NCBI GenBank assembly: GCA_020438265.1
Contig: JAGQVA010000002.1
Location: 1-41,978, forward strand
DNA: 41,978 nt
Source of the DNA: Bacteroidota bacterium
GTDB lineage: Bacteria; Bacteroidota; Bacteroidia; J057
Direction: 5' to 3'
The notes below the pieces were generated by a model. The model was not told the DNA's origin and made no database searches. It was given only the letters and a program-made list of their open reading frames with translations. The translations under genes were made by a program, and so were the position numbers. Below are positions 35,310 through 41,978 of the stretch, piece by piece; the first letter of the stretch is position 1; each line of letters starts with the position of its first letter.

Positions 35310-37367
35310 TTATCCGTGAAATTCATTGATATAGGCAATTGCCTTATTAAAGACATTTTCTGCAGTATACCCCAGTTTCTCATCAAGGACAGTATAGGGC
35401 GCTGAATAACCAAAATGATCCAGACCCACGACTTTTCCTCTTGGACCTACTAACCCTTGCAGAGTTACAGGAAGGCCTGCTGTAAGCCCCATCACGGGTA
35501 CATTATAAGGAATAACCTGATCCTGATATTCTCTGGATTGGTTCCTGAAAATCCCTTCAGAAATCGCTGATACGATCTGTACTTTAAGATTTTTTTCACT
35601 ACGAAGTTTTTCTGCTCCCTGAATAAGAGTTGATACTTCTGAACCATTACCAACCAAAACCAAATCAGGCGCACCATCAGTTTTTTGAACGATATATGCA
35701 CCTTTTTCTGCCTTTAGGGCTGATTGATAAGCGGAACCCTCAGTAGGAAGATCATCGATATTTTGCCTGGATAGAATCAAGCCTGTAGGAGTCTGAGTAT
35801 TTTCCATTGCCATTTTCCAGGAAACAGTGGTTTCATGAACGTCAGCCGGGCGTAAAACCATAAAACTATTTCTTCCAGAATGGTTTTTGAGCTGTTCGAG
35901 CAATCGAACCTGAGCTTCTTGTTCTACGGGTTGATGGGTTGGGCCATCTTCACCTACGCGGAAGGCATCATGTGTCCAGACAAATTTGACCGGTTGTTCC
36001 ATCAAAGCAGCCAGACGCATGGCCGGTTTCATATAATCAGAAAAAACAAAGAAAGTGGCGCAAACGGGAATTACTCCACCATGGAGGGCCATTCCCAGTG
36101 ACATCGCAGCCATTGTCAATTCAGAAACACCGGCCTGTAAAAACGCCCCGGAAAAATCATTTTTCTTAAAAATTGTTGTTTTTTTCAGGAATGCATCAGT
36201 TTTGTCGCTATTAGAAAGGTCGGCAGAAGATACGATCATATTTTCTATATGATCGGCAAAATAACTCAATACAGTACCGGAAGCATTTCGGGTAGCAGAA
36301 TTAGCCTTTTGTTCAATCTTTGCATAATCAATTTCCGGAGCCTTTCCAGATAGGAAAAGTTCCAGTTTTTTTGCGAGTTCTTGGTTTTTCTTAGCCCATT
36401 CAGCCTGTTCAGCTTTTCTGACTTTTGCATCTCTGACTTTCCCCTCTTTGACTGAAGCATAGTACTCGGCAACTTCAGGAAAAACCTGAAAAGGATTTTC
36501 AGGATCTCCACCAAGGTTTTTGATGGTTCCTGCATAAGAAGCACCTGCTTTGCCTAAGGGCATGCCATGGGTTTCAACCTCTCTTTCAAAGCTTTTACCT
36601 TCTTCCGTTACGGCACCTTTTCCCATAATTGTTTTGCCAATAATCAGAGATGGCTTGTCAGTTTCTGAAATAGCTTCTTTAAGCGCAGCTCGAATCTGAT
36701 CAGGATTATTTCCCTCGATTGTCTGGACATGCCAACCCCAGGCTTCATATTTAGCTGCAGTGTCTTCATGCATAACATCAGATACTTCGGATGATAATTG
36801 AATGTCATTGGAATCATAGAACATGATGAGATTCCCCAACCCCAGAAAGCCCGCAGTCCGACCAGCTCCCTGAGAGATTTCTTCCTGAATTCCTCCATCT
36901 GAAATAAATGCAAAAGTGCGATGAGACATCCATTCTCCAAATCTGGCTACTAAAAATCTTTCAGCGATGGCAGCCCCTACAGCAAAAGTATGGCCCTGCC
37001 CTAGTGGGCCAGATGTATTCTCAATACCTCTTGCTACATCTAGTTCTGGATGACCTGGAGTTGGGCTTTCCCACTGGCGAAAATTTTCAATATCTTTAAG
37101 AGAAATATTTCCCAGAAGTACCTGTTGAGAATAAAGCATAGGAGACATATGACCTGGATCGAGGAAAAAACGATCCCTATTTGGCCATGCCATATCTGTA
37201 GGATCAAATCTCAAAAATTCTGTGAAAAGAATATTTATAAAATCAGCACCTCCCATTGCTCCACCAGGATGGCCTGATTGGGCCTTTTCAACCATGGAAG
37301 CAGCCAGGATGCGGATATTGTCCGCTGCTCTGTTGGTTATTGAGTTATTTACTATACTTTTGGACAT
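35310..37367 (-). CDS. tkt: Transketolase
   Basis: A 685-residue thiamine-diphosphate enzyme that moves two-carbon units between pentose phosphate sugars. Motifs: KAQSGHPGGAMGGAD at the N-terminus, NTSGPLGQGH, the ThDP/metal site written as ISDGGIQEEIS with FYDSNDI (most transketolases have GDG and DDN), GVSELTMAAMSLGMALHGG with the catalytic Glu, and THDAFRVGEDGPTHQPVEQ. Length and domain order (PP, Pyr, C-terminal) are normal. I use the ATG at 37367; a TTG three codons upstream is open. It is upstream of xylB, whose product xylulose 5-phosphate is its substrate. Confidence 0.96.
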   Translation of the reverse strand: MSKSIVNNSITNRAADNIRILAASMVEKAQSGHPGGAMGGADFINILFTEFLRFDPTDMAWPNRDRFFLDPGHMSPMLYSQQVLLGNISLKDIENFRQWESPTPGHPELDVARGIENTSGPLGQGHTFAVGAAIAERFLVARFGEWMSHRTFAFISDGGIQEEISQGAGRTAGFLGLGNLIMFYDSNDIQLSSEVSDVMHEDTAAKYEAWGWHVQTIEGNNPDQIRAALKEAISETDKPSLIIGKTIMGKGAVTEEGKSFEREVETHGMPLGKAGASYAGTIKNLGGDPENPFQVFPEVAEYYASVKEGKVRDAKVRKAEQAEWAKKNQELAKKLELFLSGKAPEIDYAKIEQKANSATRNASGTVLSYFADHIENMIVSSADLSNSDKTDAFLKKTTIFKKNDFSGAFLQAGVSELTMAAMSLGMALHGGVIPVCATFFVFSDYMKPAMRLAALMEQPVKFVWTHDAFRVGEDGPTHQPVEQEAQVRLLEQLKNHSGRNSFMVLRPADVHETTVSWKMAMENTQTPTGLILSRQNIDDLPTEGSAYQSALKAEKGAYIVQKTDGAPDLVLVGNGSEVSTLIQGAEKLRSEKNLKVQIVSAISEGIFRNQSREYQDQVIPYNVPVMGLTAGLPVTLQGLVGPRGKVVGLDHFGYSAPYTVLDEKLGYTAENVFNKAIAYINEFHG

Positions 37368-37380
37368 AATTTGCAATTAG

Positions 37381-37412
37381 AAAAGTTAAAAACCTATAAA
37401 AACCGAATGCAA
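37381..37412 (-). promoter_or_regulatory. Candidate promoter of tkt
   Basis: On the minus strand TTG (37412-37410, within TTTG) is followed after 21 bp by TAACTTTT (37388-37381), seven of eight matches to the -7 element. The ATG at 37367 is 13 bp downstream of the element, so the leader would be very short. Confidence 0.33.
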
Positions 37413-37469
37413 ATTAAAAAACTTATCCGCCGAAAACTATTGGAGGATATTATTTGTGTGTAAATAACT

Positions 37470-37506
37470 CAAAATGAAAAAGAGACCCGTCCTGTTGGCT
37501 CGGGTC
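37470..37506 (-). terminator. Intrinsic terminator downstream of the coiled-coil lipoprotein gene
   Basis: GACCCG (37484-37489) and CGGGTC (37501-37506) form a 6-bp G-C-rich stem with an 11-base loop. On the minus strand it is followed by TCTTTTTCATTTT. It serves the minus-strand gene that ends at 37602. Confidence 0.65.
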
Positions 37507-37558
37507 CCCATTAAGGCAAATACGATACTTCTTAAGTTTGTTTGTTTTCATTTAAAGT

Positions 37559-37588
37559 GGGGGCCATGCCCTTGCACTGCCGGCCCCC
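37559..37588. repeat. G-C-rich inverted repeat
   Basis: GGGGGCC (37559-37565) and GGCCCCC (37582-37588) are perfect 7-bp arms around a 16-base spacer, in an AT-rich region 14 bp past the lipoprotein gene stop. There is no T-run next to it; a proper terminator follows about 50 bp further on. Confidence 0.6.
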
Positions 37589-37601
37589 TTGATTCCCCCA
37601 T

Positions 37602-38492
37602 TTAATTCAATACTACTACAAGGTATCTTGAGGTTTTCCAAAAACGCTCAGGATCGGTAATCTGTAAACTTTCTATTTTATTTTCATCTTTATTGAAGAC
37701 ATAAGAATCAGAAGGATGACTAGTCAATAAAGAAGCTTTTTTACTATCTACAGGAAAACTATTGGTCTTGGAAATATCAATTTGTGTAAACACTTTTTCG
37801 TTAAAATCCTGCTTCAGAGAATTCTTGGTAATGATATTTTTAGACTTAAGTTCTTTGGATGTTCCGGCAATGAAAAATCCAGTATTTAATTTCTCTGTTT
37901 TTACTGCTATGGCAGAATCTTTTTGGTGAATCGTTTGATCCATGTCAGAAATCTGCTCTGCCTGCTCCATCGTTTGTGCAGTAAGATTTTCTGTTGCGCG
38001 ATTGAGAGTATCAATTCTTCGATTTAAGTTTTCAACCGTAAAATCCATGTCTGCCAGACTTGTTTTCAAAGATGCTACTTCTGTATCCTTTTCTTCTAAT
38101 TGTTTTTTCAGCCGACTGACCATTCTCCGGAACTCTCCAAGTTTTGCATCAGAGCCTTCCAGGCGAGAACTCAAATCAGCAATGATGGATTTATTGTCAT
38201 CAAGCAGTTGATTAATCATTTGAATATCAGAAAGTATTTTTTCCTTTTGATCAACCCGCATTTCAGGGTCTCCTGAATTCATAGAAATCAGAGATTCCTT
38301 TTCTTTGATCAATTCCAGATTTGATTCAAAATCATTAAAGGCTGACATAAAGTTATTGAGAAGAGAATCTTTCTGAGCTGTTTGCTCTATGAGGCTGTTA
38401 TTTTCCTCTTCCAACTTTTTAATTTTGCCACTATTACAACTGAAAATAGTTACAGCAAGGGTAATAATTAGAAAATATTTTATAAAATTCAT
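37602..38492 (-). CDS. Coiled-coil lipoprotein (possible Cbp1-like family)
   Basis: A 296-residue lipoprotein: signal ending TIFSC with Cys19, a long coiled coil at about residues 23-200 (KIKKLEEENNSLIEQTAQKD, SRLKKQLEEKDTEVASLKTS), and a small C-terminal domain with FFIAGTSKELKSKNIITKNS, IDISKTNSFPVDSKKA and HPSDSYVFN. The C-terminal pattern recurs in Bacteroidota proteins that I recall being annotated as Cbp1-type collagen-binding adhesins; the name is uncertain and no function is shown. Upstream lie two palindromes at 38637-38671. Two hairpins follow the gene. Confidence 0.75.
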   Translation of the reverse strand: MNFIKYFLIITLAVTIFSCNSGKIKKLEEENNSLIEQTAQKDSLLNNFMSAFNDFESNLELIKEKESLISMNSGDPEMRVDQKEKILSDIQMINQLLDDNKSIIADLSSRLEGSDAKLGEFRRMVSRLKKQLEEKDTEVASLKTSLADMDFTVENLNRRIDTLNRATENLTAQTMEQAEQISDMDQTIHQKDSAIAVKTEKLNTGFFIAGTSKELKSKNIITKNSLKQDFNEKVFTQIDISKTNSFPVDSKKASLLTSHPSDSYVFNKDENKIESLQITDPERFWKTSRYLVVVLN

Positions 38493-38636
38493 GTTTATCT
38501 CTTTGTTAAATTTTTCTGTGTCTGTTTGTTGCTTTACCTGTTTGTTTCCTTAGGTATTCAAAGTATATTCCGTTTTGGCAAGGCTGTTTAATTAATTGAT
38601 AATCAGGATATTGATTTCTGGTCTATTAGAAAAAAA

Positions 38637-38671
38637 TTCTCAATTTGAGAAAAATGATCCCAAATTGAGAA
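38637..38671. promoter_or_regulatory. Tandem palindromes, candidate regulator binding sites
   Basis: TTCTCAATTTGAGAA (38637-38651) has perfect 7-bp arms. ATCCCAAATTGAGAA (38657-38671) repeats the pattern with two mismatches in one arm. The centres are 20 bp apart, about two helical turns. They lie about 145-180 bp upstream of the lipoprotein start and just past the stop of the permease gene. Confidence 0.5.
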
Positions 38672-38707
38672 ATACAGTTCGTTGAGGATAAAATCCTAAC
38701 CTAAAAA

Positions 38708-40024
38708 CTATTTTCCAGGCTTATTTATGGAAGAGTATACTAAATAGGAAAAACCAATGATTCCAAAGAAAATAAGAGCCAAAACAGGATTGAAATAAGA
38801 GATTGAAATAAGAGATACAACTGCAATAACTAAAGCGATGAAAGGGAAATAAGGATAAAGGGGAACTTTAAAAGGTCTCTCCAGTTGAGGATCTTTTTTC
38901 CGTAGCACAAATAAAGAAATCATTGAAATAATATATAGGGTTAATGCACCAAAGCATGCAATGGTGATAATGTCGGCTGTTTTACCTGTTAATAATGCGA
39001 TGATTCCAATAACCATATTAAGAATGAGGGCATTAACAGGAGTTTTGCGATCTGGATGGATTTTTCCCAGGAATTTAGGTGCGAAACCTTCTCTTCCGAA
39101 TTCAAGAGTTGCTCTTCCCGCTGCCAAAATAATCCCGTGAAATGATGCTATTAATCCAAATAATCCTATGAAAGTAAGCAGTTTGTATAGCCAATGTTCT
39201 GCTCCCAAAATATGAGCCATTACTAAAGGAAGGGGAGAGTCGGAACTTATATTCGTTTGAGGATCTATGACCACAGTTTCCCAGCCATTTACACCAATAG
39301 AAGAGATAAATGTGAGGATACAAAGAGATACAAGGGTAAAAATTGCGGCGCCAAAACCGATCAAAACATTTCGCTGTGGATTAATTGTTTCTTCAGCTAC
39401 ATTGGCTACCCCCTCAATAGCGAGATAAAACCAAATGGCAAATGGAATTGCAGCAAATATACCAAATGGTCCATGGGGAAAGGCATCCTGTTTCAGGCTT
39501 TCATATTCAAAGTGAGGTAAGGTTGTACCCGCAAAAATCAATAGTCCGATTACGGCGATAATGGTTACCAATAATTCAAAACTGGCAGCTGCCTCTACAC
39601 CATACATATTAATTCCTGTAAAAATAAAGTAAACACCAATGGCAATTACTTCCACAGGAATCTCTGGAATCAGGATATGCAGATAGGCACCAATAGCAAA
39701 AGCAATCGCTGGAGGAGCAAAAATGAATTCAATGTTTTGAGCCATTCCTCCAACAAATCCCCATTCAGGCCCTAACGCTTTTCTTGCATAATCGAAAGCA
39801 CCTCCTGCTCTGGGGATTGCACAGGCCAATTCTGTATAACTAAATGTAAAAGTCAGATACATGATAGTGATAAACAGGGTTGCAATTGCCAGACCTCCTG
39901 TTCCTCCTTCCGGAAGGCCAAGGTTCCATCCGAAATACATGCCGGAGATAACATATCCCACACCAAGTCCCCAGAGTAAAACCGGGCCCAGAGTTCTTTT
40001 TAATTGCTCTTGTGAATTAGCCAT
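38708..40024 (-). CDS. Amino acid/polyamine permease, ethanolamine-permease-like
   Basis: A 438-residue APC-superfamily transporter with about twelve spans. The N-terminal segment LKRTLGPVLLWGLGVGYVISG and the following FGWNLGLPEGGTGG, FSYTELACAIPRAGGAFDYARKALGPEWGFVGG and IEFIFAPPAIAFAIGAYL match the ethanolamine permease family closely. The family takes up ethanolamine or amino acids with a cation. No ethanolamine ammonia-lyase genes are nearby, so the substrate remains inferred. It lies upstream of the coiled-coil lipoprotein gene with a 215-bp gap and probably has its own transcript. Confidence 0.88.
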   Translation of the reverse strand: MANSQEQLKRTLGPVLLWGLGVGYVISGMYFGWNLGLPEGGTGGLAIATLFITIMYLTFTFSYTELACAIPRAGGAFDYARKALGPEWGFVGGMAQNIEFIFAPPAIAFAIGAYLHILIPEIPVEVIAIGVYFIFTGINMYGVEAAASFELLVTIIAVIGLLIFAGTTLPHFEYESLKQDAFPHGPFGIFAAIPFAIWFYLAIEGVANVAEETINPQRNVLIGFGAAIFTLVSLCILTFISSIGVNGWETVVIDPQTNISSDSPLPLVMAHILGAEHWLYKLLTFIGLFGLIASFHGIILAAGRATLEFGREGFAPKFLGKIHPDRKTPVNALILNMVIGIIALLTGKTADIITIACFGALTLYIISMISLFVLRKKDPQLERPFKVPLYPYFPFIALVIAVVSLISISYFNPVLALIFFGIIGFSYLVYSSINKPGK

Positions 40025-40170
40025 TTGTGTGTTAGTTGAAATCTAATTTGGTTATTAAAGTAATTTACAGAAGATATTTAGCCCAAAGTGGAATATAAGC
40101 CTAAATAGAAGATAAAGTAGAATTACTTCGAAAATTAATTACTTTCTACTTTTTTAACTTATTCTTCTAT

Positions 40171-40278
40171 TCAAAGTCTGGAAGTTCCAGTGTCGAGAGT
40201 AGGGGAAAAGGAAAATAGACCTGAGCTGTCCGTAAATGTGGTATCATCCAGAGAATACCCACCGTTCCTGTTTATCAT
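40171..40278 (-). CDS. Possible small ORF or gene remnant, 35 residues
   Basis: An ATG at 40278 opens 35 codons to a TGA at 40171-40173. The product is rich in Thr, Ser, Asp and Gly (for example GYSLDDTTFTDSSGLFSF), unlike the Lys/Asn/Ile-rich frames expected by chance in such AT-rich DNA, and resembles pieces of secreted adhesin-like proteins. It may be a remnant of a surface protein gene or a small peptide. No start signal or homolog can be shown. Confidence 0.22.
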   Translation of the reverse strand: MINRNGGYSLDDTTFTDSSGLFSFSPTLDTGTSRL

Positions 40279-40323
40279 AGAGTTGTATTTTCTTGCCAAA
40301 CGGTGAAGGTATTTGGTAATTAT

Positions 40324-40361
40324 AATAAAAAAAGGGAATTTGGATTACCCCAAATTCCCTT
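40324..40361 (-). terminator. Strong intrinsic terminator of the PKD/T9SS gene
   Basis: AAGGGAATTTGG (40332-40343) and CCAAATTCCCTT (40350-40361) form a perfect 12-bp stem with a 6-base loop. On the minus strand it runs into TTTTTTT and TATTATAATT. It begins 20 bp past the stop at 40382. Confidence 0.85.
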
Positions 40362-40381
40362 AATCAGTGATGCTTAATCGC

Positions 40382-41978
40382 TTATTGTTTCACGATTCTA
40401 TTGGTAATTATTTGATTGTCAGCCTGGACTTTGATCAGGTATACACCCTGAGGAATATCGCCAAGCTCCATATTAATCGTTTGATTGCCAAGGACTTTAC
40501 CTGCGGATAGGCGTTTTATGCTTTGTCCGATCAGACTTACCAGTTCAATATTTACCTCGGTGGTTTGTCTAAACTCGAGATTGATATTGATGTTATTGGT
40601 AGCTGGATTAGGATAAATACCCAGGATTTCTCCAAAAGTAAATGTATCGATACCAGTAACATCCACCTTTGTAATATGAAAATCTCCAACTTCAAAGTCT
40701 GCACTACCATGATGAGGTGCATCAGGAGAGATAGTTATAGTCCAGGACTCACTGTATTTTCCAGGGATTTCCACTACTATTTTGTAGGTGCCATAAGGCA
40801 GATTGCTAAATTCATATTCGCCATTGGCATTGGTCATGGTGTAGGCAATTGGGTTGCCATCCATATCCATAATCATAACTTCTACATCTGATAATGGATC
40901 GCCAGGACCTTTATTCGCCCCCTGACTGATTAATCCACCAATAAAACCAGGACCGCCAGGGTTGTTACCCATAACGAGGAAAATCGGAGGATTGAAGATA
41001 TTACTGTTGGTAACAATGGTGCTGGTAGCATTATTCCAGAATAAAACATCTCCCAGATAGGTAGGCATATAGTTGGCGTAAACCGGAGATGCTGGAGTAA
41101 GGGCTGCTTTGATCAGGTAAGTACCTGGGGTTACATTATAGAAACTGTAGAAGCTTTGTGTAACCGGTACTGTATCAATAGCAGTCAAGGTTCCCGCAGA
41201 ACTATCATGTACAATCAGATAAGCTAATCCATTATAAACAAAGTTACTGTCTGCAAATACATTTCCTGAGATATTGTAATTGGCTGTACCTACCAATACT
41301 GAATCACAGAAAACGGCTGTACAACCATTCAGGCTGTCAATGACAGTGAGACATGCCAGATAGTATCCATTGCTGTTGTAAGTATGGGATGGATATGGTC
41401 CATTTCCAAAAGTATTATCTCCAAAATCCCACAGGTAAACAGCAAATGGCCCATTCAGAGACGTATCAGCAGAGAAATAGACCGTAGAACCTGAACTGAA
41501 ATAATTATAAGATGCCTGACAGTTTCCACCTGTAGCAGTAACAGTCAGCGGTACACAAATACTATCGGTACAACCTGCAGCATCTGTAATGATCAAACAA
41601 ACAGTATAAGTTCCTGCACTGGCATAAGTATGAACAGGGTTGGCTTGATTAGAACCCGTACCATCACCAAATGACCACTGAGAAGTAAGTGGGAAGAGGG
41701 GGGTACTGGCTACAGATGTATTCTGGAAAAAGATACTCAAACCACCCTGACTAATGGCATTAAATCCTGCCTGGCATTGTCCTCCACTATTACCTACAAT
41801 AATGCTGTCGCAATACGTGTCAATACAATTACTATTACTGTCAATAACAGTCAGGCAGACCAGATACATTCCAGGAGAATTGTAGGTATGAGCAGTATCC
41901 AGTCCACTTCCAAAGTTATTATCTCCAAAGTCCCAGTGGTAGGATGCTAAGGGGCCGTTAAAGGTAGAATCAGCGAAG
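40382..41978 (-). CDS. Secreted multi-PKD protein with T9SS C-terminal sorting domain (5' end outside window)
   Basis: The last 531 residues of a large secreted protein; the frame stays open to the window edge at 41978. Three PKD domains are visible by their cores: YHWDFGDNNFGSG with HTYNSPGMY, SQWSFGDGTGSNQ with HTYASAGTY, and YLWDFGDNTFGNG with HTYNSNGYY. They are joined by Cys-containing strands. Two Ig/SdrD-B-like modules follow (ISGNVFADSNFVYNG; LSDVEVMIMDMDGNPIAYT with TNANGEYEFSNLPYGTYKI). The end is a type A sorting domain: GIYPNPATNNINI and GVYLIKVQADNQIITNRIVKQ. It is exported through T9SS to the surface or medium; ligand unknown. Confidence 0.88.
   Translation of the reverse strand, partial: FADSTFNGPLASYHWDFGDNNFGSGLDTAHTYNSPGMYLVCLTVIDSNSNCIDTYCDSIIVGNSGGQCQAGFNAISQGGLSIFFQNTSVASTPLFPLTSQWSFGDGTGSNQANPVHTYASAGTYTVCLIITDAAGCTDSICVPLTVTATGGNCQASYNYFSSGSTVYFSADTSLNGPFAVYLWDFGDNTFGNGPYPSHTYNSNGYYLACLTVIDSLNGCTAVFCDSVLVGTANYNISGNVFADSNFVYNGLAYLIVHDSSAGTLTAIDTVPVTQSFYSFYNVTPGTYLIKAALTPASPVYANYMPTYLGDVLFWNNATSTIVTNSNIFNPPIFLVMGNNPGGPGFIGGLISQGANKGPGDPLSDVEVMIMDMDGNPIAYTMTNANGEYEFSNLPYGTYKIVVEIPGKYSESWTITISPDAPHHGSADFEVGDFHITKVDVTGIDTFTFGEILGIYPNPATNNININLEFRQTTEVNIELVSLIGQSIKRLSAGKVLGNQTINMELGDIPQGVYLIKVQADNQIITNRIVKQ
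41290..41483 (-). repeat. DNA repeat unit of a PKD domain, copy nearest the 3' end
   Basis: This block encodes one PKD domain and aligns by eye with 41785-41978, for example around TTATCTCCAAA and the following CCCA. The spacing is about 495 bp and identity is perhaps two thirds to three quarters. The PKD unit between them is more diverged. Confidence 0.5.
41785..41978 (-). repeat. DNA repeat unit of a PKD domain, copy at the window edge
   Basis: The partner of 41290-41483; both encode the WDFGDN.FG.G...HTYNS.G.Y pattern and the following CLTVIDS. It is cut by the window edge, so further copies may lie outside. Confidence 0.5.

Larger units (their letters stand above)
40025..40381. other. 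Intergenic region with a terminator and one small open frame
   Basis: This 357-bp stretch holds the terminator of the PKD gene at its right end and one small minus-strand open frame (40171-40278). Otherwise it is AT-rich with no recognisable gene; the promoter of the permease gene should lie in its left part but I could not point to it. Confidence 0.55.

Noticed and set aside
38493-38671. Sigma-54 promoter to go with the tandem palindromes
   Set aside because: I found no GG-N10-GC pattern in the right place on the minus strand between the palindromes and the start codon.
1-41978. Mobile elements, phage genes, CRISPR arrays, defence systems
   Set aside because: No transposase, integrase, terminal inverted repeats, spacer-repeat array or known defence domains were seen; apart from the secreted and unknown genes the window is ordinary core genome.

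Overview
This window looks like chromosomal DNA of a Bacteroidota bacterium. The lineage markers are a secreted multi-PKD protein with a type IX secretion (T9SS) C-terminal sorting domain, DUF4249 and DUF4835 proteins, the bamD / short rpoZ / coaBC / DUF4835 gene order, LytTR regulators, and -33 TTG / -7 TAnnTTTG promoter-like sites. I cannot name a genus; a free-living Saprospiria- or Cytophagia-like organism is a guess. I see no tRNA, rRNA, CRISPR array, insertion sequence or prophage.

Layout. 1-3057: a MATE exporter, a monoacylglycerol-lipase-like hydrolase and a rhomboid protease; the last two converge and overlap by 4 bp. 3405-5683: two tandem exported TPR proteins sharing a C-terminal beta domain, ended by a strong hairpin terminator. 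5725-7740 (minus): two LolA-like proteins flanking a lipoprotein. 7895-10423 (minus): a MarR regulator and dnaX, which is split by an A10 slippery tract. 10597-13277: thrS and infC. 13284-16008 (minus): a cytoplasmic TPR protein, an RluA-type pseudouridine synthase and panB. 16119-19318: a DUF4249 lipoprotein, a single-domain response regulator and an OmpA-like protein. 19355-22127 (minus): a GT-C glycosyltransferase-like protein and an LptF/LptG permease. 22292-25633: bamD, rpoZ, coaBC and a DUF4835 (PorD-type) gene.

From 25641 to the right end everything is on the minus strand: a LytTR response regulator, a SirB1-like protein, a biotin-dependent carboxyltransferase, a flippase-like membrane protein, an ArnT-like glycosyltransferase, a DUF4301 protein, xylulokinase, transketolase, a coiled-coil lipoprotein, an ethanolamine-permease-like transporter, and the 3' part of the T9SS-sorted PKD protein.

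How the genes fit together. Several sets serve the envelope: bamD (outer membrane protein assembly), the LptF/LptG permease (lipopolysaccharide export), LolA-like proteins (lipoprotein traffic), DUF4835/PorD (T9SS) and two GT-C enzymes. panB and coaBC both belong to coenzyme A synthesis but lie in different operons. xylB and tkt are adjacent and would feed xylulose 5-phosphate into the pentose phosphate pathway.

The most notable signal is in dnaX. The zero frame stops after 386 codons, just past ten consecutive A residues that contain an A AAA AAG heptamer in the correct phase and are flanked by a perfect 7-bp inverted repeat. A -1 shift opens a conserved C-terminal half and gives a 615-residue tau-like protein. 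This suggests programmed frameshifting or transcriptional slippage, with a homopolymer sequencing error as the main alternative. Other items for a second look are infC with a TTG start and without rpmI-rplT behind it, tandem palindromes upstream of the coiled-coil lipoprotein gene, a terminator stem that also encodes the end of the convergent gene, and an OmpA domain placed at the N-terminus.
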